Shown piece after piece: positions 46,824-59,358 of a stretch of DNA of 64,000 nucleotides. The stretch's first letter is position 1. Each line of letters opens with the position of its first letter. The notes under the pieces are model-generated. The model was given only the letters and a program-made list of their open reading frames with translations, was not told the origin of the DNA and did not search any database. The translations under genes were made by a program, and so were the position numbers. Location of the stretch: the NCBI GenBank assembly GCA_015680685.1, contig MNCI01003975.1, forward strand, positions 2,296,498-2,360,497, given 5' to 3'. Origin of the DNA: Gnetum montanum. Taxonomy: Eukaryota > Streptophyta > Gnetopsida > Gnetales > Gnetaceae.

Positions 46824-47790
46824 TGTAACACCTTGATGTTTCAAACCTAGAATATTAGGTTTTTTATTTTCTTATTCTTGGTTCTTGAGCATAAGGTTGT
46901 ATTTTAACATAATATAGTCTAATATTGTATTGCATTATGGCTAATGGTATATGCTAGTGTACTCTAACATCTCTCTCTTAAACTTACTTTTATGTTTATT
47001 CTCCTTGAGGTTTAAATCCTTGACTTCTTATTTACATGTTTTTATTTTATGATTTACATATCAAATTATATTTTCTTATAAGTTTATGTATAATGTATCT
47101 TGAAATAATTCCTTATGTATTGATGATATTTAATTCTAGAATCTCTTTGTTATTACATATATATTATTATACCTTAATATGTTTTTTAAGATTTTGACCT
47201 TAAACCTTACTCTTCTTACATATATTTTCAAATTATTGTTATTATTCTTCCTTTTTAATTATTTCTTGGTATTTGCTAATGCTTGATGCCTTTGATGAAG
47301 AAAAAGGTTGAAAGATGATGGTAGCCCGAAATTGGTATTTTAGATTTATTTATTTTATATTATTTATATTATTATAATGTTTTTTAAATAATGTAAGAAT
47401 ATGGTAAAAGGACATGGTAAATATCTAATTACAATTTATTCCAATCATTCTCTTATTTAATCTTTCATATGAAAAATCCAGTATTTTGTGATGTGGATTA
47501 ATTCTAGCATTTCTTTGTAACATAAGCCCATGGACATTACTATTGTTAAACTATTTGAACCCTTTTTGTGTATATATGTGACCTAATATTGGAATAAAAT
47601 CATTATTCTTGAAATGTTTCAAATTCTTTTTTATACCTATAAATACCTTACATGGTTGGCTCTCTTAGCATCAATTGTACATTGCTTTCTCTCTATTTTT
47701 CTTTGAAATGTGATGTAAAATAATAGTGTCTTCTTAGATCATCAAATGAGTATTCTATTATTTAAGATTTAGATTGATCTCTAAACATTG
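46824..47790 (+). repeat. Solo-LTR-like insert between AF RT and integrase
   Basis: TGTAACACCTTGATG is an LTR-type start comparable with the C family (TGTAACACCCC). CCTATAAATACC at about 47,637 is a TATA box. No internal coding sequence. It separates the AF RT from its integrase, and RNase H is missing. The right end and a target duplication could not be fixed. Confidence 0.5.
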
Positions 47791-48140
47791 TTTAATACTT
47801 ACTAAGCAAAATCCAAGGCCTACACAAAATTTAACCTACATCTAGAGAATTCATCCATAAATACTTCTATAACATTGCTAATTTATTTTTGGAGAATGAT
47901 AAGAACAAGTTATTGAAAGGTTACAGGATCATTACAAATGCTAAAGGACATATTCTTATTTGAAAATGTTCACCATTGACTCATGAGCATGGTTTTGACC
48001 CAATTTTCTAAAAAAAATTGGATTTGATTATACCTAATCTATCTATCTAAAAATTTGTAGTATTTTTAACCTACTATAGAATCCAAAGCCTAGTCAACAA
48101 ACAATAGTAAAAATGATTCTTAAATTTTCCCATGTTCAAA
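47790..48140 (-). pseudogene. RT fragment of AF
   Basis: Minus-strand pieces: FLDR*IRYNQI-like sequence, WGTFKY, then SFSICNDPVTFQ (family: MPFGLCNAPATFQR) and VFMDEFSRC, with the catalytic DD changed to DE. Multiple stops. Same lineage as the A3 RT. Confidence 0.7.
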
Positions 48141-49264
48141 AGCCTAGAATTGATGGAACTCCTTCACTTCTTACCCTTCTTTAGAATAATGTTGAGTGAA
48201 CAAAACATAGGACAATACTTTCATTGACTATTTTCTTTAAGCACTTTTTTTTATTGATCTAGTGTTTAAACTCTTTCTTCATTGATTTGGTCTACTCAGA
48301 TTTTTTATTTTGGTCAAGAGTATCATTGGCCCTTTCTTTTAGAATTAACTATAACTCTTCATTAATTTGGTGTATTCAAAATTTTTATTTTGTTCAGGAA
48401 TATATAAATAATGGTGTAAAACAAAAAAGTTGAAAAAGTAAGGAGTCATCACATGATCTTAGCATGGATGGCCATCTCCCCCATGACCAAGTTGGAAGGA
48501 GGAGATTTGAAAAATAGAACATGCTTGATCGTCAATTGAGGTGTTCTTGCCACTCATTATTAGCAAGAAGATACATGAATCCTACTTTGATAACCTTTTA
48601 AATCTTCTTCTTAATAGCCTATTTTAACTTAGAATTCAATGTTTCTTAACTCTTCTAGCATGACTTCATCAATAAATATGTGTATATGCATTACTAGCAT
48701 ATACATGGATCAATACCTGTAGTCTCATAATAAGATGAGGCAAAGGATGTTGGTCATTTGTTGAGAACTTCGAGTAATTTTTGCTTTTGTTTCTTGCTAA
48801 AATTAGAATTGATAATTCCTAGGTTTTTTATTATACAAAAATACATATTCAATAGAATTTGAAAATGTCTTCTATTCAATGCACTCTAGCTTTCTCTTCT
48901 ATGGTATTTCTAGCTTTACCTAGGAAATATCTTCTTCATGGTGATGGCCTACTTGGAAAAGTTACCACCTAATCCATTCCATTATATCCAATTTATCTAC
49001 ATACCCACCTATGGGTTTTTCTATTGATCTCGTGCATATGTTCAATTTACATTCTTTTTTAATTACCAACCATTGGATGTTCTTTTACTTGATGGTTACT
49101 ACACATAAGCACTACTTCATACATGCTTGTCTCATACATTTACTACGTCATAGAGTGGTTTTCTATTTGATTCTTTAGAGTTTTTACATAAGCTTACACC
49201 ATATGTCATTATATGTGGTGCATGGAGCCCTCTACTTCTATATTATTTCATGTTCATTCTCTTT
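48141..49264. other. AF region between protease and RT, no domain recognised
   Basis: AT-rich, stop-filled on both strands. Expected to hold the protease-RT linker of AF. Confidence 0.3.
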
Positions 49265-49620
49265 GAAAATCTCTAAGGAAAGGTCTTTAATTCCAAGTTG
49301 AGTATCAATGGTGCTTGGCCATGACTAGAAAATATCTCTTAGTTTTTGTTCATATGAATGACTAGAAAATATGCTACATAAGACCATCCATTGATGGTAG
49401 TTACCACATCCTCCACTTGCTCCAATAGGAAAGTGATAGACTAATCAACAAGATCAAGTCTGATATTACATTTTTGGAGTGACAATAGATTATAAACCTT
49501 ATACACTTCTTGTAAAATAAAATTCATTCCAAACCTTTCATCTAAGAGAACCTTCCATGACAAACTTCTAACATTTAACAAATAAATTGAAGGATGTGTC
49601 AAGTCCATCCTCTTTTGAGA
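49265..49620 (-). pseudogene. Protease-region fragment of AF
   Basis: Minus strand: HPSIYLLNVRSLSWKVLLDE, QEVYKVYNLLSLQKCNIRLD and LEQVEDVVTTINGWSYVAYF. This lines up with the A3 protease region (LDSSSRVNLISHDMYKA, LVEDIMTIVFGWSYPTF). The active-site D-T/S-G is lost. Confidence 0.6.
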
Positions 49621-50559
49621 AAGAGTTTCTATCTTAATCTAGTTTGATACTATATGATTCAGCATAACAATGATAATATTGACTTCTTGAGGTGAGGACA
49701 CTACTAGCTCACTTGATATCCTTGGATGCATTGAAACTTACACTAGATCTATTATCAATGGGCCTTTTACTAGTTCATATAAGCTAACAAGTCCCCTAAC
49801 TCTTTTTGTAGGCATGGAAACCATCCAAAAGAAAGGATATTTTCAAGAAGTATACTTAAAGCTATTGGTACTATGATCCTTTTACATGTGAAGTACTCTT
49901 ATTGTATTTTTTTTTTTTTGTTAAGGCTATGACACCAAATCACCTTACATTGATGGTGATGACATTAATGGAATTGAAGTATGAGAATATTGTAAATGTT
50001 GCAAAGGCTTATGGTAATCATAAGAAGATAATTTAGCTCATGGAGTAGTAGGTCTATATACTTTAGTATATATTAGTAATATGAAAATACATGAGAAGTA
50101 GCAACACTTGAAAAAAAAACTTATTAGATGTAAGAGCCATAAGGATATGATAATATGAATACTACTACCCAAGATGTGGCATCTCCATGACTGTAGCTTT
50201 TTTCACAACTAGTAATATTTCTTCTAAGATTAATGTGAGGTCCCATTGGGATAATATTATTGTTTTTTATAGGACTATCTATAATTACCCTAGGAATAAG
50301 TTAATCTCCTTGGCATTTGTTTCTTGATAAGCCTAGGGTTTATTTAATATGTTACTAATTCCTATAAGTATATCATGAAGAGGTAAACTTCCTTATGATG
50401 TTCATATTAATAGACATTGAGGCTATCATATTCCTCTATTGATTAATCAAGAACATCTTCAACTATAGTAAATTTTTCATCCATAGAATCTAACATTTTT
50501 AAAACCTTAACAATATTTTATAAAATATAATTTTTATTAGCAATATTTTTCTTTGAAAC
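49621..50559. other. AF Gag tail / protease interval, no clear domain
   Basis: AT-rich and stop-filled. By position the P/Q-rich Gag tail of AF; composition no longer shows it. Confidence 0.3.
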
Positions 50560-51523
50560 ACTTTTTTGATTAAATCTTCTTCCTTCAAAACAACATAAGC
50601 ATATACATCCCTCTTTTGAAGGGATGAATTCCCATTTTTTAATTCTCTATATAGTATCTCTTTTTAAGCTTTTCTTCTCTCTTACTTATTTGATTAATGA
50701 GTCTTTGAATTTGATGGCCTCAAAGCTTTAAGAGTTTTTCTTACACATAGATCCCAATAGTTTTATATGTCTTGTTTCAAAGCCCATCTTTAAGATACCT
50801 TAACTACTATTATAGAGAAAATTTATAACTTAGACATCTATGTAGCAATGAGTGATATCTATTTTGGTATTCATCAAGGGATTTATAATTCTCTGACTTC
50901 CATATTTGAATAGATAATTTAGTTTGGATACCTAAAAAAAACTCTGATACTTGTTGCTGAAGAGTTCCAGTATTGTACTCCATAGGTAGATGAAGTCTAT
51001 TTGTAATGATATATACCAACTCTTTACTTTCTTGATGGGTGTTCTTAAAATAAGTCTAGCTTCTATTATTATTTTTTTCAATGTTTTACAAGACATTGAC
51101 ATCATGAAAGGCTTACAAATACTACTATTAATCTACATTGTAGCCTTCCTCAAATCTAGAAATTGTGTTCATGTTTAGCTTCTTTATGAGACTCTTCTTT
51201 TGATTTTCAATTGGGATTCAAATAGCCTCCTTGATGTTGATAATACTTCAAGTTATTGGCATGGGTTCACCATGGTTCTTTTGTTTATCATAGTCTTTCT
51301 TGTAACCATGACATCTTCTATCTTTCCTTTGGGATTTTCTTTCATCTCTATGATCTTTATCGTCATCTCCATCTTTGTCTCTTCCAAGCTTTTTTTCTTT
51401 TTTCTTTTTTTGTTGCTTTCCTATGTCATCCTTACTAGGTTAACTATCTTGACCTCTATTTGTAGCTCTTTCTTGTAATACACACTCATCCTTAAAAAAG
51501 CTTGATAATGAGGATAATGTAGA
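50560..51523 (-). pseudogene. Gag of AF, C-terminal part (left of the B2 insertion)
   Basis: Minus strand from the B2 border: a highly charged K/D/R-rich stretch (KKKEKKLGRDKDGDDDKDHR), then the Gag core with ISRFEEGYNVD, YLQAFHDV, and EYQNRYHSLLHRCL, matching FPKFSGGYDLD, HLLAFYGA and LERYYALLNNRL of A1. The N-terminal part of the same gag lies on the far side of B2 at 60,839-61,570. Confidence 0.7.
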
Positions 51524-53113
51524 TGTAATGACCAAAAATGTCAATGGCTAGAACATCAAGAGGTTCATGGGCACATAGCCTAACCTTGAGTCCATGTGAG
51601 GGCCTACTGGAGGTGGAGACAGGATGCCTTGAATGGTCTTGTCAATCAAATCGGGACTTACTAGATGTAACTGGGATGCAGCATTGTTAGCTATGATGCT
51701 AATGATAAATGGTGCTAAGTGTTTAAACGGTGTCAACTTTGTCAAGCATAGTCAAGTTTTTTGGCAAAAACAAGGGCATCAACATGTAGGGACCATCGTG
51801 TGAGCATAGTTGTAGGGGCGGCTTCGCAATGAAATAGCAAAAATGCAAAGAGAAAGAGAAGTAGAATACCACCCCAAATGGGGTTAAGTGTAGTTAACAC
51901 CAAAAGGGGTTAGAAGATACACGGGATACAACATGCACACTGGGAAGCATAGTCATAGTCTCAAAGGTGTCTAGCTACGAAGACTAGTGCTCGTCGAGGC
52001 ATCTATGTCTATTGAGTTGAACACCACGGTGTACCATGGGCTACAGTGTTCTGCTAGCCTATGGTGGGGCTATAGTCATCTACAACTTCACCAAATGCTA
52101 CCCTAAAAATTTTCCAACCCTTGATTTGCCAAAATTCCAATCCCTAAAACGTTGAGGATGCAAGGTATTTATAAGGTTAGGATTAGTGCAAAATGTGGCA
52201 TGGTTTCCATGTGGTAGAGGGGACACTTGGGACTACACTCTCACCCAACTATACTATCCACTTGGCTGATGGAGTCAAACATATTTATAATTCTAGGTAA
52301 AAGGGGATGCAAGAGAGAGAGAGATTCTACCGATTATGCTCATCAAGGGTGAGTTGACTATGTTGGTGTGTCATTGCTGTGTTGTGGAGGCTACCGAAGG
52401 CTATTCTAGCTGACTATGCTCTCCACTTATGGTTGACTATGCTCTAGGATAGTGGAGAGCATAGTTACGAGACTTAGAAAAATTTTGCAAAAAGCTTGCT
52501 TCCTGCTAACTACGCTCTAGTTTGGGGAAGAGCGTAGTCTCAATGCTAGTGGAATCTGGGCTTTTTGGCAGGGTACGCTCCCCACAAGAGGCTAACTACA
52601 CTTCCAACTAGTGGTGAGCATAATCCAAGACTTGTCAAGACATGTGAAAAGCTACCTTTTTGCTGACTATGCTCTTCACTGGAGGCTAACTATGCTTTGG
52701 GGCAATGGAGAGCATAGTCCCAGCACTTAAACAAAACTGCAAAAAATTGGGTTTGTGCTAACTACACTCTCCATGAGAGGTTGATTACCCTCTATGATAG
52801 TCAAGAGCATAGTCCTAGCACTTAGAAAAATTTGCTGAAAAATGGCCTTCGTGTTAACTACACTCTAGATAGTGGAGAGCATAGTAGCTACACTTAGAAA
52901 AATTTGCATCAACTAGATTTGTGTTGACACTTAGAAAAAATTGCAAATCTGGCCTTTGTGTTGACTACACTCTCCACGAGAGGTTAACTATGCTCTGGGG
53001 TAGTGGAGAGTGTAGTCCCAACACTTGGAAAAAATTTGCAAAAAATGGCCTCATGCTGACACTTAGACAAATTTGCAATCAAGATGTCGTAGTTTAAATT
53101 TGGTGGTGCTTCA
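51524..53113 (-). repeat. 3' LTR of B2
   Basis: Plus-strand ends TGTAATGACC and GGTGCTTCA. Minus-strand TATA box TATAAATACC near 52,172. Upstream of it in U3 (52,330-53,060) are 100-120-base units, each with ACTATGCTCTCCACT and GTGGAGAGCATAGTC arms in opposite orientation, then CACTTAGAAAAATTTGCAAA. Confidence 0.9.
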
Positions 53114-54329
53114 TTGGCCCCTCTTTGTTGATGTCTAGAGGAGTGGCCCCAGAGATGTCAACAAAGAATAGCAAAACACCAGAACAGGTTTGCCACCAAC
53201 ATCACCCTTCAATGCAAAATTGGATGTCACTACACTATGCTCAAGAGTGCTATGGATACTGGTATGCTAGATGGTTGGTGAGAAGTAGGAGTAAAAGGTG
53301 TAGGTAATGTTCTAGGGGTAAAAGGGGAGATGAGGTCCAAACAAGGTATTATGATGTTACAACTTAATGATGATCATGACACCAAAGTGGCTTATCCTTG
53401 AACATTGACCTCTCATTGGAGTGCTTGTGAGAGAGTCGACATGGGTTTAAGGCTGAACTGATTGCAAAATTGTAGCACTACTAGGTTGCTTGGGAACTTG
53501 CTCTGTCCCTTTTACTTCTCTTCTTTTTTCCTTTTCTTTCTTTTTTTACTTTTTTTGCAGGGCAAGCCTGCTTGGGGCTCTACACATTGCAAAATGCTTG
53601 CTGTGAGGTTCTTTCCATCAAGTGAATTGCATGTCACTAGATGGACTTTGCTTTGGTGTTTGCGAAACCATGTTGTGTCTACACAATAGGTTTTTCATCC
53701 CTAGGATGACTTGTGTTACATCCACTTAGGCTTTGACTAGCTAATAGAGGCTTTCCATGTGATGACTTATGTTACATTCTCCTTGGGTTTTGCAATTTGA
53801 CATGAAGAGGGTGCCATGTGGTCACAACACATGAATGTCAAAGGGGTTGCAATCTTTGCTATGTGAGGCATGAGAGGGTATTGGGATGTAGGAGTGGATG
53901 TGAGTAGGCTATAACGAGATAATAGGGATGTGCACTCTTGAAGCTTAGCTAATCTAATCATGCACATCGGAGCGATGTGATGACTTGTTGCTGCGATGAA
54001 ATGCACCTTTGCATAATCACCTTGGGCTTCATCTTGCAAACACAACTTGAAGAAGATAAGAAAAACCACACAAGACATAAATGCCAATAAAATTGCAGGG
54101 GGCAAAGATGCTATAAGTGCTCCAAAGGCGACCTCCATGGGAAGTACTCAAAAGCTAACAAAAATGGTGGGGGGGGGGGGTAAAGAAATTGTAAGTGCTC
54201 CAAAGGCTACACCAGTGGCAAGTGCTTAATTCTGAAGTTGTAGCATGCTTGCCCACACAATGTAGAAGGGGGGAAAGGCTCATGCTCACTCTCTCACTTG
54301 CAGGAAGATGGAAGGAATTATTAGTGGTT
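53114..54329 (-). other. B2 3' untranslated region
   Basis: Noncoding, aligned with B1 18,785-19,734 and 27,736 onward. Contains a long pyrimidine-rich run (53,503-53,560) and an 11-G run near 54,170. Carries the uninterrupted version of the site into which A2 jumped in B1 (about 54,080-54,095). Confidence 0.7.
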
Positions 54330-55300
54330 GACTGTGAACCTAGTTTAAGATCTTAGTAGACCATGGCCTTGCTAATTTAAGGTCTTAGTAAACTATGAAC
54401 CTAATTTGAGGTCTTGGTAGACCATGCTATGATGGTTTATAGTCCTAGCAGATGTGTTGCGCTATTTTAACATCGTGATCCAAGGACAAATGATGTGCTA
54501 GTTTAGTGTCGTAGCGGATGAATGCTATACTAGTTTAGCATCATAGCAGACGAATGCTATGCCAATTTAGTATCATAATGGACAAATGTTATGCCTTGCT
54601 TTAGTGATGTGTGGTGCTGCATGCTAAATGTAGTATAGCTTCAAGTATGACATATGATGATTTTATTGCATTTTCTATGAGTATGCAAGTCTGAGCCATC
54701 ACGAGTCATAGCGAGTCTACTATTAGTTTGAAGCCTTGATAAGCCCCATGCTAGTTTAAGGCCATAGCGGACCTATGCTAGTTTTTGGCCATTTCAGGCC
54801 ACAATGATAGTTTTAGATGATTTTGAGCCATTATAGATTACTAGTTTAGGGCCATCTTAGGTCACAACATTGCCAATTTAAGGCCATGATGAGCTATGTG
54901 TTGCTAGTTTAAGGTCATAGCAAGTCACGTGTTGCCAATTTAAGGCCTTGGTAGACCACATGTTGCCAATTTAAGGCCATAGTGGGCTACGTGTTGCTAG
55001 TTTAAGGCCTTGGCAGGCCACGTGTTGCCAATTTAAGGCCATAACGGGCCAATGCTATCTCTCTTTTTGTAATTTTAGCGTTTATAATTTTTATGCATTT
55101 TGATGTTTTTTATGTGGTAAAGCGATAATCGTAGAAATGTAAAGCTAGTGAATGCATGGATAAGACAGATGTGTAAACTAAGCAATCAAGCCAAATGCAA
55201 GTGACATGCTATAGTACTAACGCAGCAAAAGTGGGAAGTCAAATGTAAGGTGCACAGAGGCGAATGGCGAGCAAACACCTAGTGCATGTTAAACTAAGGG
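54330..55300. repeat. 31-bp tandem repeat array in B2
   Basis: From 54,890 to 55,050 regular 31-base units GCCAATTTAAGGCC.T.G..(G/A)..CACGTGTT; elsewhere units are looser. A remnant of the pol end (CTTCAAGTATGA, 54,640) lies inside the array, so repeats occur on both sides of where pol ended. 55,060-55,300 shows no feature. Confidence 0.75.
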
Positions 55301-56799
55301 GGTGCCTTAGTCATGTAGTTGCTTCCTAATCTAATGTGGGTTAGGAGGTGTGTAGGACCTAGACTGCACTATTCAACAATCTCCTTGATCCTTGCTTGCC
55401 ACGTTGAAGGAAAATTCCACCCAAATGATGTCCTTCGGTAAGTTGTCAACTTCTTCTGTCCTTTCAAGTGTGTCAACCTCATGTGTTTCCCTATTGTCCT
55501 TTACTGTGGATGCATCATCAGGGAACTCCACCTTTGACCCTTGCTCTGTATCAATGTTGTCAATAGCCAAAGGGGCAACATTATCACCATGGATGATAAC
55601 TTTGCCACCTTTGTACAGAAGGTGGATTTTTTGGTGGATTGAATAGGAAACTACTTGTAATTAGGCCAACGATAGCCTATCCAAAATTAAGTTAAAGCTA
55701 GGCATTTCCTCTATGAAAATTAATTTGACAATGGTAGGGAATTGCTCCCCTAACACAAAGGCTATTGTGACAATACCCTTAATGATGACATGCAACCCAT
55801 TAAAGGACTTCAAGCATGTGGTTTTCATTGGCCTAATTTGATCCACAAGACCTAGTTTGTCAACAATAGTGTATGATATTACGTTTGTTGCTTCCTGTCA
55901 TCAATGTGCACTCTTCAAATATTACATTGCCTAACATGTATGGTGATGAAAATGGAGGCTATTATGACCTCACCCTTCTTAAGGTCAACCTTGATTACCA
56001 CATCACGAAATATGAGGGATGTGAAGCTCAATTCCTACAGTGCAGGAGGCAACATCACTGCATGGATAGAATTCTCATCTACCAGGATATCCTCCATGAT
56101 AGCAATGAAGGTTAGCATTTGCACTAGCACTTCATAGTGGGTAGATGAGGCTATAATCAGGTCATACAGACTTAATGTGGTATTTTTTTTACTCCTATTT
56201 GACTTGGGTTAGCACATCTATGAAGTCCTTGCCATTGTCTACAGTTTTATCAGCCTTAACTTCCTCATGAAACCTAAGAGACAAATCTCTCATGGAGTCA
56301 ACTTAGGCTTTACTTGCCTATCCTATTTGGAGGCCTCAATGCTCAATTGTGATTTGTTGGTTGTGGCCTTTTTAGTTGCTTCGATCATAGGGACTGTACA
56401 GACAGGGATCAGCCTCGATGAATCAAGTGCTCTTTGGTCTCATTGTTACTTAGCCATTTCATCTATGAGGTGTTTGTAGGGCCTCTTGCATTGCCATTTA
56501 GTGGGTCTACCCATTTTTCCAGTGAGGTCGGCCTTGGACAACAAGGGGCTAATCAGTTGCCCACTATCAAGCTTTGGGTAGGTGAGAGACCAATATATTG
56601 TGGCACCCTAATAACAAAAGGTGGCTGAGCAGTTATTTTTTCAACATGTTGTGGTACCTTGACCATGAAGGCTATTGTGGGTGCCCAAGGTGGTGCTCTA
56701 ACAATGAAGGGGGACCTCAAACTCATGAAGGCCAAGGGAACCCTTGCACTACTAGAAGGCACTCAGACCACAAAAGGCTACTACACCAATTATGACTTG
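55301..56799 (-). pseudogene. Protease remnant and flanking linkers of B2
   Basis: Minus-strand frame 55,846-55,661 has FNGLHVIIKGIVTIAFVLGE and FIEEMPSFNLILDRLSLA, the C-terminal half of a Tat-type retropepsin (G.I.L...LG, YN.ILGRP.L). Frame 55,570-55,373 (DIIWVEFSFNVAS) is the linker toward RT, where coding stops. Upstream 56,799-56,110 is decayed sequence between the Gag zinc region and protease. The catalytic D-T/S-G was not found. Confidence 0.6.
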
Positions 56800-58986
56800 T
56801 CACCCATGCTGATTATGCTTATGATGTAGCAAGTACCATATATGTTTAGAGGGTCATTGTACACCCTCATGGATTGGTTCTAGGGCCTAATCGAGTTTGT
56901 CATGTCAAGTACTAGTTCGTCCCTATCTATCATCCTTTGCAGATCATCTTGCAAAGCTCAACAAAAGTTCGTGCTATGATTGGACAACTGGTGTATTGAC
57001 AAAATTGGTCCAAGCTGAAGTGCTATGGGACCTGGGCTTGTTTGTTGCTACTAAGCTAGGATTCCTCAGTAGCTTGTAATACCTATCATGCCTTTTGTAG
57101 GCATCCTCAAACATTTGCTTATGTTGGATGCACCTAGCTTTCAATAGTTATTCCAGCAGTTCTAAGGGTTTCAGTGACAATGAGGTATACTTTGAGTAAT
57201 CCTTATTCTTAAAGTTGGACCTTTGGCCAACTTGTGTCATGGCCATTGTAGATGTAGGTAGGTTAGTGGCCTTGGTGCTAGAGTTGGAAACTCTATGAGC
57301 CAAGGCCTTGGGCTACCTAGCTGTTGACCCTCGATTGGTTGCTTTAGCATGTGTGGCTACCATTGCCACTCTTGCATTCTATTTTCTTGCACACAAGTTT
57401 TTGTAGGCCACATAGGCCAAGTCCTTGCTAGCTTATGCTACGTCTTCTATGGTCTTAGTTTGGGTAAAGGCCTAGCTTAGGGATTGTGGGCCTAAGTAGT
57501 ATAGTTTTGACTTGATGAAGTCATTAACTATGCCTTTGAAGATAGCCAAGAGGTGTGCCTTGGCTATTGGCTCTTATATTTCGTTTAATGAGGTGCTCCA
57601 GTGTTGGATAAACTTTTGCATAGGCTTTAGATGGCCCTGCTTGATCTACATTAGCTAGTCCAAGATTGCTTCTAGCTTCAAGTTGTACTTGAAGCATGTC
57701 ATGAACTGGCTTAAGAGGTCTTCCAAAGAGGAAATAGAACCTTTGGGTAGTGCTCAGTATCAATCTAGCACTTTACTAGTTAGTGACATGATAAATATGC
57801 ATGTGATGATGTATGGCCAAGCCTGCAGTAGCAGGCACTCAGATCTAAACATGACTAGGTACGTGTTGGGGTTTTCTTCACCATTATACTTGGTGAATTG
57901 GGGTAATGGGACCCAGTTGCTAGAGTTAGGGGTGGGACTGTAAGACTTATAGGATCATCCTAATAGAAGTCCACCACCTTGATGGTTTTAGAGGAAGTGA
58001 CTTTGAGTCACCTCACCTCCTCCATCAAACTTTGGATCAGCTGAAATGCTTGATCCAAGTTTTGAGATGCACCAGTTGGTTGCATTGGTTATGCTATCTG
58101 CTGTGTTGGTTGTATGGACCAAGGCCAAATTGTCAGTTGCTAAGCCACACAATGCAGTTGATGTGTTGGCAATGCTATGGACATAATGACTAGGGCAAGC
58201 CATGGACACATGGATTAGACTAACACTAAGGGCACCAATGAAATAGGTAGGATGTAGGGTGCCTAAGTCGTTTTGGGCATGGAGATGGGCCCTACGTGAA
58301 CATAGGGCTAAGCTGACATGATTGCTGCTAGCAAAGATGGCTAGGCAAGTTGAGATGATGCCATGAAGGGTAAGTTAAATGGAGTTGTTGCATCATATTG
58401 CATGTAGTATGTTTGATGTGTTACCACTATAGGTGTCAACCTAAGCCTGACAGAATAGGAAGGTGATGTGGTGTTATAACCATCTTGGGGAGGATGGGTG
58501 AACTAAATCAAGGGGAGCTAAATTGGGGAGTGGTTGTTGGAAGATGGTGTGGAAGGGGCTCTCATATTCAAAGTGAGCTTTGAACTTGTCTTCTTCTTCT
58601 TGTAGGAATTCCTCATAGTTAGTTTCCATGTCACACTCACTTGCTCATATGAGCTACGATAATAACTGGTGGTGGAACTCTACAAGTAGGATGATGTTGA
58701 ACAAGGAAGGAATATACTCTTGTCCATCCCAGTGGATTAGTTCAAAGTCCTGTTTTGCCTCCATGTCAAGGCAATCCACGGGTAACCCTACTTGGATCTT
58801 TGCATATATAAAGTTGTATTATTCATTGCTGAGTACAACATACTCTGGGTCTTGGCCACATAGCCTAAGGGATTACCTCAGTCTTGCCATCACAAGATTC
58901 TCAACGTTGTCAATCCTAGCCTCTTGTTGGATGGTAAAGGTGTCAAGTACATTTGACACTAACGTCAAAGGCTAATTTGTATTCAT
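56800..58986 (-). pseudogene. Tat-type Gag of B2
   Basis: ATG at 58,986 (MNTN then TAG). The N-terminal part has CGQDPEYVVLSNE, YNFIYAKIQVGLPVDC and GQEYIPSL (H: HYYNFICAKIQEGFYIP, GKEYIPSP). The Gag core at about 58,060-57,524 has QAFQLIQSLMEE, PLPQFTKYNGEENPNTYLVMF, DLLSQFMTCFKYNLKLEAIL and MRPLKPVHD-like downstream sequence. A degraded zinc knuckle (CQYTSCPIIARTFVELC) is at about 56,990-56,930. Several stops. Encodes the coat protein for its own RNA. Confidence 0.8.
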
Positions 58987-59358
58987 GGTTGCAAATCAAG
59001 TCATGAAAGGGAGAGCTACAGGTTGTTGGTTGCATAGTGCTATGGACAACACTGAAACTAGCCCTATTTTAGCTAACACCACTAACTACGCTCTCTACAC
59101 TAAGAGTTTACTATGCTCTCCACGAACTACACTCTCTATGCTAAGAGCTAACTACGCTCTCTACGTTGAGAGAATAGAGACTTAGGAAAATAGTGGAGAG
59201 AAGTGCAATTTGGGTTGCTACATAGGATCCCAGGGGGATTGACTATGGGATCCAATCTACATTGATCAGTTGATAAACAACTATGATGTAGAGAGCACAC
59301 AAGAAAACCACAATGAAGTCTAAAAAAGTGGTTCGGCCCTCCTTCTAGTGCCAAAAAT
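58987..59358 (-). other. B2 leader with primer-binding site
   Basis: Primer site TTGGCACTAGAAGGAGGGCC on the minus strand (59,354-59,335), four bases after the LTR end. I do not assign the tRNA. The leader holds four copies of the LTR word CTACGCTCTCTACR/GAGAGCGTAG (59,085-59,175), so the hairpin words extend into the transcribed leader. Confidence 0.65.

Noticed and set aside
49621-50559. Possible endogenous pararetrovirus, suggested by lysine-rich frames
   Set aside because: The neighbouring core sequence aligns better with the Gag of the A family, and protease, RT and integrase follow in gypsy order.
51200-51478. Plus-strand hydrophobic frame resembling a membrane protein
   Set aside because: It is antisense to the K/D/R-rich part of AF Gag; the hydrophobicity is the mirror of that charged sequence.
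53503-53560. Pyrimidine-rich run taken as polypurine tract of B2
   Set aside because: It is about 390 bases from the LTR; the run AAAGAGGGGCCAA directly at the LTR border fits better and is kept in B1.
54890-55060. Regular 31-bp units, CRISPR-like at first sight
   Set aside because: Units are contiguous and degenerate with no unique spacers, in a plant retrotransposon; it is a tandem array.
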